From contig CAIPDP010000160.1 of assembly GCA_903863845.1 (NCBI GenBank), positions 1 to 40,046 on the forward strand: DNA of 40,046 nt, given 5' to 3'. A program made the translations under genes and the position numbers. Each line of letters opens with the position of its first letter. Positions within the stretch are counted from its first letter, which is position 1. This DNA is from an uncultured Mucilaginibacter sp. (GTDB lineage: Bacteria > Bacteroidota > Bacteroidia > Sphingobacteriales > Sphingobacteriaceae). Below are positions 25,215 through 34,755 of the stretch, one piece after another. The notes under the pieces were generated by a model. It had not been told where the DNA came from. It saw only the letters and a program-made list of their open reading frames with translations, and did not search any database.

Positions 25215-25796
25215 TTACCTCTCTTCGAAAGCCTCGATCTCCGCTTTATGGCTCAGGATATAATCGATATCATCATAGCCGTTGATCAGGCATGCCTTTT
25301 TGTAGGCATTGATCTCGAAGCTTTCCTGTTCGCCGGTTGATGCGATGGTAATTTCCTGCTTTTCGAGGTCCACGTCAATAATGGTCAGTGGATCAGCAAA
25401 AACAGCTTCGAATATTTTGGCCAGAAAGGTGTCGCTTACCTGCACCGGCAATAAACCATTGTTGAGTGCATTGCCTTTGAATATATCTGCGAAGAAGCTG
25501 CTTACTACCACGTCGAATCCATAGTCTACAATGGCCCAGGCAGCATGTTCACGGCTGCTTCCGCAACCGAAATTTTTGCCCGCTACTAATATTTTACCCG
25601 AATAGGTGGGATGATTCAGCACAAAATCTTTTGGATTTTCCTGATTATCATAACGCCAGTCACGGAAAAGGTTATTGCCAAACCCTTCGCGGGTAGTGGC
25701 TTTTAAAAAGCGTGCCGGGATGATCTGATCGGTGTCGATATTTTCTATCGGCAGCGGCACCACGGTGCTTTGTACATGTTTGAATATTTTTGTCAT
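25215..25796 (-). CDS. leuD: 3-isopropylmalate dehydratase small subunit
   Basis: A 193-residue swivel-domain subunit that pairs with LeuC to isomerise 2- to 3-isopropylmalate. The N-terminal [18 protein letters not shown] and the [16 protein letters not shown] segment are diagnostic. Length agrees with bacterial LeuD (about 200). It follows leuC after 84 bases. Confidence 0.96.
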   Translation of the reverse strand: MTKIFKHVQSTVVPLPIENIDTDQIIPARFLKATTREGFGNNLFRDWRYDNQENPKDFVLNHPTYSGKILVAGKNFGCGSSREHAAWAIVDYGFDVVVSSFFADIFKGNALNNGLLPVQVSDTFLAKIFEAVFADPLTIIDVDLEKQEITIASTGEQESFEINAYKKACLINGYDDIDYILSHKAEIEAFEER

Positions 25797-25880
25797 TTTA
25801 TTTTGTCATTAGGGCATTAGGCATTTGTCATTGGGTAGTTGGGGGAGTAACATTACAACCTTCCAACCTTCCAACAAAAA
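25797..25880. repeat. Short repeat spacer between leuC and leuD
   Basis: The plus strand shows GTCATTAGGGCATTAGGCATTT and AACCTTCCAACCTTCCAAC tandem words. The second family recurs as the reverse complement at 35241-35290. Confidence 0.7.
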
Positions 25881-27299
25881 TTACCCTACCAATTCTTCTT
25901 CCTGTAACAATTCCCTTATATCCGTGATCCGTCCGGTAACTGCGGCTGCTGCAGCAGTTAATGGGCTGGCCAAAAACGTACGTGAGTTTGGTCCCTGGCG
26001 GCCTTCGAAGTTTCTGTTCGAAGTAGATACACAGTATTTTCCTGCTGGTATCTTGTCCTCATTCATCGCCAGACAAGCGCTGCATCCCGGTTCGCGCAGC
26101 GAAATGCCAGCTGCTTCGAATACTTTGTCCAAACCTTCTGCTATTGCTTGTTGTTCCACCTGTTTTGAACCTGGTACAACCCAAACCGTTACATTATCAG
26201 CTTTTTTTCTGCCTTTCAGGAATTTGGCTACCTGACGAAGATCCTCGATACGGGCGTTGGTACAGCTGCCAATAAATACATAGTCGATCTCTTTGCCCAG
26301 CATCAGCTGGTCGTCAGTCAGACCCATATATTTCAATGAGTTCGCATAGGACAGTTGCTCTGTAGCATCGATATCTTTAGTTGCAGGTACATGTTGGGTT
26401 ACGCCAATTCCCATACCCGGGTTAGTTCCGTAGGTGATCATCGGTTCGATATCTTCGGCCCTGAAACTTAATATTTTATCAAACTGTGCATCTTCGTCAC
26501 TGTAAAGCGTTTCCCAGTATGCTAATGCTTTATCCCACTCTTCGCCTTTGGGAGCAAATTCGCGACCTTTTACATAGTTAAATGTGGTTTCATCAGGAGC
26601 GATCAGACCGCAACGTGCACCCATTTCGATGCTCATGTTACAAACCGTCATCCGGCCTTCCATACTCAAAGAACGGATGGTGTCGCCTGCATATTCCACC
26701 GCATATCCTGTACCACCGGCAGCTGTGATCTGGCTTATGATGTACAGAATGATATCTTTTGCACCTACGCCAAACTGTAGTTTGCCATTTACTTCAATTT
26801 TCATCCTTTTAGGACGCGATTGCAGTAAACATTGCGTGGCAAGTACCTGTTCAACCTGAGAGGTGCCGATACCGAAAGCAATAGCGCCGAATGCGCCATG
26901 GGTTGACGTATGACTATCGCCGCATACATAAGTGCCTCCCGGGCGGGTAATACCCAACTCAGGGCCGATAATATGCACGATACCCTGGTAGGGGTGACCC
27001 AAACCATAGAATTTGATACCGAATTCTTTACAGTTTTTGGCCAGTGTTTCTACCTGGAAGCGCGAAAGCTCTTCCTTGATCGGCAGATGTTGTTCCCAGG
27101 TTGGTACGTTATGGTCGGCAGTTGCAACCGTTTTGTTCGGTCTTAAAACTTTACGACCCGCCTTACGCAAACCATCAAAAGCTTGCGGGCTGGTAACTTC
27201 ATGGATGAAGTGCGTATCGATGTATAATACATCCGGGAACCCTTCCTTACTGCTCACTACGTGCGCATCCCAGATTTTGTCAAATAATGTTTTTCCCAT
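25881..27299 (-). CDS. leuC: 3-isopropylmalate dehydratase large subunit
   Basis: A 472-residue aconitase-fold subunit that holds a [4Fe-4S] cluster. The cluster cysteines are in [13 protein letters not shown] and [32 protein letters not shown] is another family segment. The ATG at 27299 ([15 protein letters not shown]) matches homologues; an adjacent upstream TTG at 27305 would add two residues. It is upstream of leuD, its partner subunit, and downstream of ilvC. Confidence 0.96.
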   Translation of the reverse strand: MGKTLFDKIWDAHVVSSKEGFPDVLYIDTHFIHEVTSPQAFDGLRKAGRKVLRPNKTVATADHNVPTWEQHLPIKEELSRFQVETLAKNCKEFGIKFYGLGHPYQGIVHIIGPELGITRPGGTYVCGDSHTSTHGAFGAIAFGIGTSQVEQVLATQCLLQSRPKRMKIEVNGKLQFGVGAKDIILYIISQITAAGGTGYAVEYAGDTIRSLSMEGRMTVCNMSIEMGARCGLIAPDETTFNYVKGREFAPKGEEWDKALAYWETLYSDEDAQFDKILSFRAEDIEPMITYGTNPGMGIGVTQHVPATKDIDATEQLSYANSLKYMGLTDDQLMLGKEIDYVFIGSCTNARIEDLRQVAKFLKGRKKADNVTVWVVPGSKQVEQQAIAEGLDKVFEAAGISLREPGCSACLAMNEDKIPAGKYCVSTSNRNFEGRQGPNSRTFLASPLTAAAAAVTGRITDIRELLQEEELVG

Positions 27300-27314
27300 C
27301 TTCAATATGTTTAG

Positions 27315-27359
27315 AAGTGGCAGTTGCAGTAGCAGTAGCAGTCATTTTAACTGCCACTT
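27315..27359. repeat. 11-bp inverted repeat in the ilvC-leuC spacer
   Basis: AAGTGGCAGTT (27315-27325) and AACTGCCACTT (27349-27359) are perfect inverted repeats around a 23-base loop of GCAGTA triplet-like repeats. More TGCCACT copies follow to 27370. No T-run follows on the minus strand, so it may be an mRNA processing or stability site instead of a terminator. Confidence 0.7.
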
Positions 27360-27381
27360 GCCACTGCCACTACTACTTAAT

Positions 27382-28440
27382 TTATGCTTCTACTACCTGG
27401 TTTTCAGGGCGTAAACTTCTAACAGTTTTCCCAGCCTGCCAGATCTCGCTTTCGCGAAGTTCTTTCAATTCAGCATCCAGTTTCACACGGTAATCAGGCT
27501 GACTGTTCAGGTCGATCGAACGTTGTGATTCTTTGCCGGTAGCTACGCTTTCGTATAATTCTTCAAATACTGGTTTAGTAGCATCACGGAACTTTTTCCA
27601 CCAGTCAAGTGCACCACGTTGTGCTGTAGTTGAACAGTTGGCGTACATCCAGTCCATACCATTTTCTGCAACCAAGGGCATTAACGATTGGGTCAATTCT
27701 TCAACAGTTTCGTTGAATGCTTCTGAAGGTGTATGACCTTTGCTGCGCAAAACATCATACTGAGCAGCAAATACACCCTGGATACAGCCCATCAGTGTGC
27801 CACGTTCGCCGGTAAGGTCGCTGAATACTTCTTTGCGGAAGTCGGTTTCAAATAAATAACCGCTACCAACAGCAATGCCTAAGGCTACAACGCGTTCTTT
27901 AGCTCTGCCGGTTGCATCCTGGAAGATCGCATAGCTCGAATTTAAGCCACGACCCTGTAAGAACATACGACGCAGCGAAGTACCCGAACCTTTTGGTGCT
28001 ACCAGGAACACATCCACATCAGCAGGAGGGATGATACCGGTTTGCTCTTTGAAGGTGATACCAAAACCGTGTGAAAAGTATAATGCTTTTCCAGCGGTCA
28101 GGTGTTTTTTAACAGTTGGCCACAATTCAATTTGTGCAGCGTCACTCAGCAGGTAGCAAATAATGGTGCCACGCTCTAAAGCTTCTTCAATCTCGAACAA
28201 GGTTTCGCCGGGTACAAAGCCGTCAGCAATAGCCTTATCCCAGGTTTTTGAGTTTTTACGCTGACCAACGATCACGTTGATACCATTGTCTTTCTGATTG
28301 AGCGCTTGTCCAGGGCCCTGAACGCCGTAGCCAATTACAGCTACAACTTCGTTCTTTAATACTTCCTGTGCCTTTGATAAAGGGAACTCTTCGCGGGTTA
28401 CCACATTTTCTTCAGTGCCGCCGAAATTTAATTTTGCCAT
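27382..28440 (-). CDS. ilvC: Ketol-acid reductoisomerase
   Basis: A 352-residue NAD(P)H-dependent enzyme that turns acetolactate or acetohydroxybutyrate into the dihydroxy acids. The Rossmann motif is VAVIGYGVQGPGQAL and the acidic metal-binding knotted domain begins around SDLTGERGTLMGCIQ. Length is that of the short class I form, not the roughly 490-residue E. coli type. It stands between the methyltransferase and leuC, and is common to isoleucine, valine and leucine synthesis. Confidence 0.95.
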   Translation of the reverse strand: MAKLNFGGTEENVVTREEFPLSKAQEVLKNEVVAVIGYGVQGPGQALNQKDNGINVIVGQRKNSKTWDKAIADGFVPGETLFEIEEALERGTIICYLLSDAAQIELWPTVKKHLTAGKALYFSHGFGITFKEQTGIIPPADVDVFLVAPKGSGTSLRRMFLQGRGLNSSYAIFQDATGRAKERVVALGIAVGSGYLFETDFRKEVFSDLTGERGTLMGCIQGVFAAQYDVLRSKGHTPSEAFNETVEELTQSLMPLVAENGMDWMYANCSTTAQRGALDWWKKFRDATKPVFEELYESVATGKESQRSIDLNSQPDYRVKLDAELKELRESEIWQAGKTVRSLRPENQVVEA

Positions 28441-28640
28441 TGTTATTGTTTTTGATTACACCGATGTTTCCCGACCACTATCGGGATGATTGCACCGATT
28501 ATTGTTTTATTTTAATTGGTTAATTTTTTTAGTCGTTAGTCATTGGTCATTTGGCATTAGGCATTAGGCATTGGTCATTTGGCATTTTACCCTTCACTTT
28601 TTACCTTTCACCCTTCACCTTTCGCCTTTTACCTTTCACC
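28441..28640. repeat. 200-bp repeat spacer upstream of ilvC
   Basis: The plus strand holds GATTACACCGATG, a TCCCGACCACTATCGGGA hairpin (28469-28486), GATTGCACCGATT, then GGCATTAGGCATTGGTCATT words, and finally ACCTTTCACC-type tandem words running into the methyltransferase stop. The hairpin sits between two copies of the ACACCGAT word. Confidence 0.85.
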
Positions 28641-29219
28641 TCATTTCTTCACCACCAGCACAATTCCTGAGGCCCAATGCATTTTGGTTACTACCATATC
28701 GTCCCGGGCGTCCAAAGTTGATAATAAATTTGCTACTTTTTCAGCGTGACCTTCGGGCCAGTTTGATTGCGGCAGCATGTCGTCAATAATATAAATACCA
28801 CCCGGAGCCAACATAGCCAGCGTTTCTTCCAGCATCATATATTTTCCTGGCCAGGTATCAGCAAATATAAAACTGAACCGCATTTTGCTATTCCGTTTCA
28901 ACCATTCATTCCCGTCGGTACAGATCAGCGTCAGGCGGCGATCAATACCCAGATTTTCTTTCGCTACGTTCAACAGCGTCTCATCATTATCCAGTGATAT
29001 TAGGGTCGACTCCTCGTCCATTCCATCCAATATCCAGGCGGTAGCCAGCCCCGTACCCGTTCCCAGTTCCAGGAATTCACCTGATGGCTTTGTCGCCGCC
29101 AAAGTCTTCAACAACGAGCAGGTCGATATCTCCGACATCTGCAAAAAACCCAAAACCTCGGTAGCTTTTTTAATGCTATCGTATGCGGTGGGTTGTTGTT
29201 GAATTATTGTTGATTCCAT
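28641..29219 (-). CDS. SAM-dependent methyltransferase in the ilv operon
   Basis: A 192-residue class I methyltransferase. The SAM-binding motif I is FLELGTGTGLATAWIL (about 50-65), followed by the acidic end of beta-2 (LISLDNDE) and FIFADTWPGKY then GGIYIIDDMLPQSNW. It resembles the O-methyltransferase (TrmR/COMT-like) group, but the substrate cannot be read from the sequence. It lies between ilvN and ilvC in the same orientation, with repeat-filled spacers on both sides. No known step of branched-chain synthesis needs a methyltransferase, so its role here is unclear. Confidence 0.85.
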   Translation of the reverse strand: MESTIIQQQPTAYDSIKKATEVLGFLQMSEISTCSLLKTLAATKPSGEFLELGTGTGLATAWILDGMDEESTLISLDNDETLLNVAKENLGIDRRLTLICTDGNEWLKRNSKMRFSFIFADTWPGKYMMLEETLAMLAPGGIYIIDDMLPQSNWPEGHAEKVANLLSTLDARDDMVVTKMHWASGIVLVVKK

Positions 29220-29342
29220 TGTTATTTGGTCATTAGGTATTAGGCATTAGGCATTAGGCATTGGTCTTTAACCTTTCTCCTTTAACCTTTCTCCTTTATC
29301 CTTTCACCTTTATCCTTTCACCTTTATCCTTTCACCTTTTAC
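29220..29342. repeat. Repeat spacer between ilvN and the methyltransferase
   Basis: The plus strand shows ATTAGGCATTAGGCATTAGGC words, then TTTAACCTTTCTCC and TTTATCCTTTCACC tandem words up to the ilvN stop. Confidence 0.8.
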
Positions 29343-29945
29343 CTACATCGTAAACACCTGGTCGCCTTCGTTCAAAAACTCATTCTCTATCACTTCATCG
29401 CCTGGTTCCAGTCGTTCAAATTCGCGAAGCTTTGCGTTGAAACCTTCACTGTCTTTGATGATGGCAACCCTTGCACTGCGCACAAATTCTATCAGGCCAT
29501 AAGGCTGAAGGATGCTTAACAGGTTGTCTGTTTCTTCTCTGTGACCTGTTGTTTCAAATACGGTATAGTCCTTGCGGATAGCAACCGTACGGGCTCCGTT
29601 TTCGCGCAGCAAACGTTCAACGCTTACCTTTTCGGCAATAACGTCGGTCGATAGTTTGTACAAAGCCAGTTCCTGCCAGATCACATCCTCGTTGGTATGG
29701 TAATAGGCTTTAAGTACCTCCACTTGTTTTTCAATCTGACGGCAAAGTTTGCGCACCACATCTTCGGTTTCGGTGATCACAATATTGAAGCGGTGAACGC
29801 TGCCAACTTCTGATGGTGAAGTGTTCAGGCTATCGATATTGATCTTACGACGTGTAAATATAATGGCGATGCGGTTAAGCAATCCCACCTGATTCTCGGT
29901 ATATACCGTTATGTTGAATTCCTGTTTACCCTCTTGATGTTCCAT
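29343..29945 (-). CDS. ilvN: Acetolactate synthase small (regulatory) subunit
   Basis: A 200-residue regulatory subunit. An ACT domain covers about residues 9-84 (FNITVYTENQVGLLNRIAII, then IDSLNTSPSE), the site where valine usually binds for feedback inhibition. A C-terminal ACT-like part follows, with a charged extension making it somewhat longer than E. coli IlvH (163). It is 68 bases downstream of ilvB, the catalytic subunit. Confidence 0.94.
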   Translation of the reverse strand: MEHQEGKQEFNITVYTENQVGLLNRIAIIFTRRKINIDSLNTSPSEVGSVHRFNIVITETEDVVRKLCRQIEKQVEVLKAYYHTNEDVIWQELALYKLSTDVIAEKVSVERLLRENGARTVAIRKDYTVFETTGHREETDNLLSILQPYGLIEFVRSARVAIIKDSEGFNAKLREFERLEPGDEVIENEFLNEGDQVFTM

Positions 29946-30013
29946 TTTAAGTCTTTTTATCTGCCTCGTCTAAATCTTCTCAAATAGAGACGATTTAAGT
30001 GAGGCAGGGTTAA

Positions 30014-31753
30014 TTATTTAAGCCTGATCTCTGATACACTGCATCCCTGTGGCACCATCGGGAATACATTGTTTTCCCGGGTAACAATTACTTCTAACAG
30101 GTATGCGCCTTTATGGGCCAGCATTTCCTGTAAAGTGGACGGCAAATCTTTACGGTCTGAAATTGATTTGCCGGCAATACCATAAGCCGAAGCCAATTGC
30201 ACAAAATCCGGACTCTTCATATCCACGAATGAATAGCGTCGTTCGTTAAATAATTCCTGCCATTGGCGTACCATACCCAGAAACCTGTTGTTGAGGATGA
30301 TGATCTTGATATCGGTATTTTCCTGCATCACGGTGCCCAGTTCCTGTAAGGTCATCTGGAAACCGCCATCACCGATAATAGCAACCACCTCTTTTTCGGG
30401 GGTGCCAAATTTGGCGCCGATAGCGGCAGGTAATGCAAAGCCCATGGTGCCTAAGCCACCGCTGGTAACATTGCTCCGAGTTTTGTTGAATTGGGCATAA
30501 CGGCAGGCCACCATCTGGTGCTGACCTACGTCGGTTACTATTACTGCTTCTCCTTTGGTAAGTTCATTCAATTGCTTGATCACTTCGCCCATGGTCATTT
30601 CGTCGGTAGTAGGATTCAGCTCAGGCTCTATCACCTGCTCAATTTCCTGCCTGGTGTGATCATGAAATAGTTGTAGCCATGCAGGGTGGGTTTTTTCTTC
30701 GATCGAAGCGGTCAGCAGCGGCAAAGTTTCTTTACAATCGCCCCAAACCGGTACGGTTGTTTTCACATTTTTGTCGATCTCGGCAGGGTCTATATCCAGA
30801 TGGATCACTTTGGCTTGTTTGGCATACTTGTCAAGGCGGCCGGTTACACGATCATCAAAACGCATGCCTATTGCGATCAATACATCGCAGGAGTTGGTTA
30901 GCACATTCGGACCATAATTGCCATGCATACCCAGCATGCCTACATTCAAAGGGTGACTGGTTGGTATAGCCCCGGCACCTAACACGGTCCATGCTGCCGG
31001 AATACCACTCTTTTCTACAAATGCTGCAAATTCTTTTTCAGCTCCGCCCAGGATAACGCCCTGACCGAATAAAATAAAAGGTTTTTTAGCTGCATTGATC
31101 AGATCAGCTGCCTGCTGAATAAATTGAGGGCGTACTATAGGTTTTGGCCTGTAGCTACGGATATGGTTGCAAGGAGTATATCCCTTGAACTTGAATTTTT
31201 GTATCTGGGCGTTTTTGGTGATGTCGATCAAAACCGGGCCGGGCCTTCCGCTGCGGGCAATATAAAATGCTTTGGCGATAACCTCCGGCAGTTCATTGGC
31301 ATCGGTTACCTGGTAGTTCCATTTGGTAACCGGTGTGGTTATATTGATCACGTCGGTCTCCTGAAATGCATCAGTTCCTAATAGGTGTGCGAATACCTGG
31401 CCGGTGATACATACTAACGGTGTACTGTCAATTTGTGCATCAGCAAGACCAGTCACCAGATTAGTTGCACCCGGTCCGCTGGTTGCGAAAACTACGCCCA
31501 CTTTACCCGAAGTACGTGCATAGCCTTGTGCAGCATGTATGCCCCCCTGTTCATGGCGCACAAGAACGTGTTTTAGTTGTTCATTATAATCATAAAGGGC
31601 ATCATATATTGGCATGATCGCACCACCCGGATAACCGAAGATGGTAGACACGCCTTCAATGATCAGCGCTTCCAATAAGGCTGCTGAGCCTGTAATTTCT
31701 TTCGCCGGCGATTCCACCGCGATCTCTTGTGAAGCAATTGTTTGTGTTTCCAA
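30014..31753 (-). CDS. ilvB: Acetolactate synthase large (catalytic) subunit
   Basis: A 579-residue thiamine-diphosphate enzyme for the first common step of branched-chain synthesis. The catalytic glutamate Glu68 is in LVRHEQGGIHAAQGYAR, and the ThDP/Mg motif begins at GDGGFQMTLQELGTVMQ and ends at IILNN. FAD-binding middle domain segments (GMRFDDRVTGRLD) are present. An N-terminal stretch of about 20 residues precedes the usual start of homology. ilvN follows. Confidence 0.97.
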   Translation of the reverse strand: METQTIASQEIAVESPAKEITGSAALLEALIIEGVSTIFGYPGGAIMPIYDALYDYNEQLKHVLVRHEQGGIHAAQGYARTSGKVGVVFATSGPGATNLVTGLADAQIDSTPLVCITGQVFAHLLGTDAFQETDVINITTPVTKWNYQVTDANELPEVIAKAFYIARSGRPGPVLIDITKNAQIQKFKFKGYTPCNHIRSYRPKPIVRPQFIQQAADLINAAKKPFILFGQGVILGGAEKEFAAFVEKSGIPAAWTVLGAGAIPTSHPLNVGMLGMHGNYGPNVLTNSCDVLIAIGMRFDDRVTGRLDKYAKQAKVIHLDIDPAEIDKNVKTTVPVWGDCKETLPLLTASIEEKTHPAWLQLFHDHTRQEIEQVIEPELNPTTDEMTMGEVIKQLNELTKGEAVIVTDVGQHQMVACRYAQFNKTRSNVTSGGLGTMGFALPAAIGAKFGTPEKEVVAIIGDGGFQMTLQELGTVMQENTDIKIIILNNRFLGMVRQWQELFNERRYSFVDMKSPDFVQLASAYGIAGKSISDRKDLPSTLQEMLAHKGAYLLEVIVTRENNVFPMVPQGCSVSEIRLK

Positions 31754-31908
31754 GTTCTTATTTTTTTAAAATGATCTCACTGACGTTATTTAAGTGATTT
31801 CACTGATTTTACATATCTATAGGTCATTTGTCATTTGCTTTTTTTCAAAACTTCAAATCTTCAAATTTTCAAATCTTCAAATTTTCAAATTGCCAAATCC
31901 CAACCCGA
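31754..31908. repeat. Repeat spacer between ilvD and ilvB
   Basis: The plus strand has CACTGACGTTATTTAAGTG and GTCATTTGTCATTTGC words, then CTTCAAATCTTCAAATTTTC tandem words at about 31848-31890. No promoter was seen. Confidence 0.75.
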
Positions 31909-33606
31909 TTAAAGCATCTCGTCAGTTACACAACCTTCGGCTGCGGTGCTGACCGTTTTTGCGTACTTATATAACAATCCTCTTTTTACTTTCAGTTCGG
32001 GTTGCTGCCATTCGCTTCTGCGGTTGGCTATCTCTTCGTCTGATATTTTGATATCGATACTATTATTTACAGCGTCAATTACGATGATGTCATTATCTTT
32101 TACTATACCAATATTACCCCCATCGTACGCTTCGGGCGTAATGTGACCGACGACGAAACCATGTGTACCACCAGAAAACCTGCCGTCAGTAATAAGGGCA
32201 ACAGACGAACCCAGGCCAGCTCCAAAAATGGCTGAAGTTGGTTTTAGCATCTCCGGCATACCCGGCGCGCCTTTTGGACCAACATTGCGTATTACCACCA
32301 CATCGCCAGGTTTAACGCGCCCACTTAAAATACCGTTTATCAATTCGAACTCCCCGTCAAATACCCTTGCCGGGCCTTCAAAACGTTCGCCTTCTTTCCC
32401 TGTAATTTTAGCTACAGAACCACCGGTTGCCAGGTTGCCGTATAATATCTGTAAGTGCCCTGTAGCTTTAATAGCTTTTTCAACCGGCAGGAATACTTTT
32501 TGAGTTTCAAAACTCAGTTCCGGAACTTCCTCCAGGTTTTCGGCCAGCGTTTTGCCGGTAACAGTGAGGCAATCGCCATGCAGCCAGCCCAGTTTCAACA
32601 AATATTTCATTACTGCCGGAACGCCACCCACATTGTGCAGATCCTCCATCATGTATTTGCCGCTTGGCTTCATATCGGCCAACAGAGGGATGCGATTACT
32701 GATCGCCTGAAAATCATCCTGAGTTAAGGGCACTTCAACGCTCTTTGCAATCGCTATCATGTGCAGCACGGCATTGGTCGAGCCGCCCAAAACCATAATG
32801 GTAGTGATGGCGTTCTCAAATGCCTTGCGGGTCATGATATCTCTTGGCTTTATGTCGCGCTCAAGCAGTAGTTTAATAGCTTTACCTGCGTCGCGGCATT
32901 CTTTTTGTTTATCTTCACTCAGCGCTGGGTTTGACGACGAATAAGGCAAACTCATGCCTAATGCTTCAATAGCCGCAGCCATCGTATTTGCCGTATAGAT
33001 ACCACCGCAAGCACCTGCGCTTGGGCATGCATTTTTTACTACACCCAGAAAATCTTCGGGAGTAATGGTGCCTGCAATTTTCTTACCCAAAGCCTCAAAT
33101 GCTGAAACGATATTGAGGTCTTCGCCTTTCCAATGTCCGGGTTTAATTGTGCCACCATATACCATAATAGCCGGACGATTAAGTCTGCCCATCGCCATTA
33201 CCGATCCGGGCATATTTTTATCACAGCCTGGCAGGGCTATCAGGCCATCGTAATATTGCGCGCCGCAAACGGCTTCGATCGAGTCAGCTATGATATCGCG
33301 GCTAACCAATGAGTAGCGCATACCTTCAGTGCCATTGCTCATGCCATCACTCACACCTATGGTGTTAAAGATCAAGCCAACCAGTCCTTCTTCCCAGATA
33401 CCTTCTTTTACTACTTTGGCCAGGTCGTTCAGGTGCATATTACAAGTATTGCCGTCGTAGCCCATACTTGCCACACCAACCTGCGCTTTTTTCAGGTCGT
33501 CCTCGGTAAGGCCGATTCCGTATAGCATAGCTTGCGCCGCTGGTTGAGTGGGGTCCTGGGTAAGGACTTTGCTGTACTTGTTGATTTCGATAGTAGTGGT
33601 TGACAT
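31909..33606 (-). CDS. ilvD: Dihydroxy-acid dehydratase
   Basis: A 565-residue iron-sulphur dehydratase giving the 2-oxo acids of valine and isoleucine. Three cysteines typical of the [2Fe-2S] type are in [17 protein letters not shown] and [12 protein letters not shown]. It is the first gene of the branched-chain array, preceded by a long leader region with a possible leader peptide. Length fits the family (about 560). Confidence 0.97.
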   Translation of the reverse strand: MSTTTIEINKYSKVLTQDPTQPAAQAMLYGIGLTEDDLKKAQVGVASMGYDGNTCNMHLNDLAKVVKEGIWEEGLVGLIFNTIGVSDGMSNGTEGMRYSLVSRDIIADSIEAVCGAQYYDGLIALPGCDKNMPGSVMAMGRLNRPAIMVYGGTIKPGHWKGEDLNIVSAFEALGKKIAGTITPEDFLGVVKNACPSAGACGGIYTANTMAAAIEALGMSLPYSSSNPALSEDKQKECRDAGKAIKLLLERDIKPRDIMTRKAFENAITTIMVLGGSTNAVLHMIAIAKSVEVPLTQDDFQAISNRIPLLADMKPSGKYMMEDLHNVGGVPAVMKYLLKLGWLHGDCLTVTGKTLAENLEEVPELSFETQKVFLPVEKAIKATGHLQILYGNLATGGSVAKITGKEGERFEGPARVFDGEFELINGILSGRVKPGDVVVIRNVGPKGAPGMPEMLKPTSAIFGAGLGSSVALITDGRFSGGTHGFVVGHITPEAYDGGNIGIVKDNDIIVIDAVNNSIDIKISDEEIANRRSEWQQPELKVKRGLLYKYAKTVSTAAEGCVTDEML

Positions 33607-33723
33607 TGGTTGTATTGGTAGTATTAGTTGTATTGGTTGTATTGGTTGTATTGGTTGTCCCGATAGCTATCGGGATAGTTGTATTGGGGCTTTATTCTGG
33701 TTGAATTGGTACAACTAATGCAA
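33607..33723. repeat. CAATACAAC array with palindrome upstream of ilvD
   Basis: On the coding (minus) strand, ACAACCAATACAACC-type words repeat immediately before the ilvD ATG. The perfect palindrome TCCCGATAGCTATCGGGA (33658-33675) stands 52 bases before the ATG. It is identical to the copy at 14765. Confidence 0.85.
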
Positions 33724-33783
33724 CTAGTTCAACCCTCGTCTAACAACAATTCCTAAGTTAAGGCGACTGCCTGCAATGTCCAA
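33724..33783 (-). CDS. Possible ilv leader peptide
   Basis: A 19-codon reading frame (TTG start at 33783, TAG at 33724) reads MDIAGSRLNLGIVVRRGLN. Leu, Leu, Ile, Val, Val fall in seven codons, followed by RRG, the composition expected of a branched-chain attenuation leader. It lies about 120 bases before ilvD. The end of the frame (TTCAACC on the plus strand, 33728-33734) can pair with GGTTGAA at 33699-33705. No U-run terminator is visible, the start codon is weak, and ribosome-binding sites are poorly defined in this phylum. Confidence 0.35.
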   Translation of the reverse strand: MDIAGSRLNLGIVVRRGLN

Positions 33784-33895
33784 TAGCTAAAAAAATTAAA
33801 TTAAAAACGGTATATAATTTTGTTTAAATGACAAAAAATTTAATATATTCTGTATGTAATACAAATATCAGAATAAAATTATTATGATGCTATAC

Positions 33896-33903
33896 CAAAG
33901 TTA
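33896..33903 (-). promoter_or_regulatory. Predicted -7 element for the ilv leader
   Basis: TAACTTTG on the minus strand matches TAnnTTTG, 290 bases upstream of ilvD and 113 bases before the possible leader peptide. An alternative is TTTG at 33832-33835 with a weak TACCGTTT at 33805-33812, 19 bases apart. Confidence 0.3.
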
Positions 33904-34167
33904 ATAACGGTTTTCGGTATGTATTTTATGCATGCATAGTAATGTGCTGATTTTCGGCGTAAAATGAGGGGGGAAGGATAAAACCTGGACACGATTTAGG
34001 GATTTGAAAGACACGATTTTGGGATTTAAAAGATAGGCGTGATTGAAAATAATGTCTGTAATTCAATATTTTGAACTCCTTAAAAGTATTAAAAAGTACT
34101 ACTTTCGGACCGCCGGTCTTTTGCGGACTTCCGCGGACTAATTAATCTACATTACCTATCGTATTAG

Positions 34168-34175
34168 TATATTTG
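34168..34175 (+). promoter_or_regulatory. Predicted -7 element of the YeeE/YedE pair
   Basis: TATATTTG is a perfect TAnnTTTG match 16 bases before the ATG, implying a very short leader. No -33 TTTG was found. Confidence 0.4.
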
Positions 34176-34191
34176 AAAAAAAAATACATTT

Positions 34192-34752
34192 ATGGATTGG
34201 ATCTCACAGCCCTGGCCTTGGTACGTTGCCGGGCCGCTCATAGGACTGATGGTGCCGGCATTGCTGTTGCTTGGCAATAAGCTTTTTGGTATATCATCAT
34301 CATTCAAACATATTTGTGCCGCTTGTATTCCCGCAGGCATTCCCTTTTTTAAATATGATTGGAAAAGCCAGGTATGGAACCTTTTTTTTGCAGCCGGTAT
34401 CGTATTAGGAGCATTTATAGCTGCTCATTTTTTACGTGGAGCTGAGGCAGTTCATATCAACCCTGCAACAACCGCACAACTTCAGGCACAAGGGGTGAAG
34501 AATTTTGATACGCTTGTACCCACTGATATCTTTAATATCGGTGCACTGCCTACTGTTAGGGGTTGGGTGTTTATTGGCCTGGGTGGATTTTTAGTTGGTT
34601 TTGGTACTCGTTATGCCGGCGGCTGTACTTCGGGACATTCAATTATGGGTATCGCTTCGTTGCAATGGCCGTCGCTGGTGGCTACCATTTGTTTTATGAT
34701 CGGTGGTTTTACCATGACCTGGTTTATTTTACCTTACCTTTTAAAACTTTAA
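34192..34752 (+). CDS. YeeE/YedE-family sulphur transporter subunit
   Basis: A 186-residue inner-membrane protein with about four to five helices. The YeeE/YedE (PF04143-type) signature is [20 protein letters not shown], with the cysteine that carries sulphur species in characterised members. Family members move thiosulphate or related sulphur compounds into the cell. It is half of the usual fused length, and the second half is encoded by the next gene three bases downstream, an arrangement common in Bacteroidota and Proteobacteria. No sulphur-metabolism enzyme or CstR-type regulator is adjacent. Confidence 0.88.
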   Translation: MDWISQPWPWYVAGPLIGLMVPALLLLGNKLFGISSSFKHICAACIPAGIPFFKYDWKSQVWNLFFAAGIVLGAFIAAHFLRGAEAVHINPATTAQLQAQGVKNFDTLVPTDIFNIGALPTVRGWVFIGLGGFLVGFGTRYAGGCTSGHSIMGIASLQWPSLVATICFMIGGFTMTWFILPYLLKL

Positions 34753-34755
34753 GCC

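Larger units (their letters stand above)
33784..34191. other. Divergent region between ilvD and the sulphur transporter
   Basis: No gene is seen. The left part (33784-33900) is very AT-rich and should hold the ilv promoter. Two copies of GACACGATTT(T/A)GGGATTT lie at 33987-34006 and 34010-34027. Around 34105-34139 short GC-rich words (GGACCGCCGGTC, GCGGACTTCCGC) occur. Confidence 0.6.
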
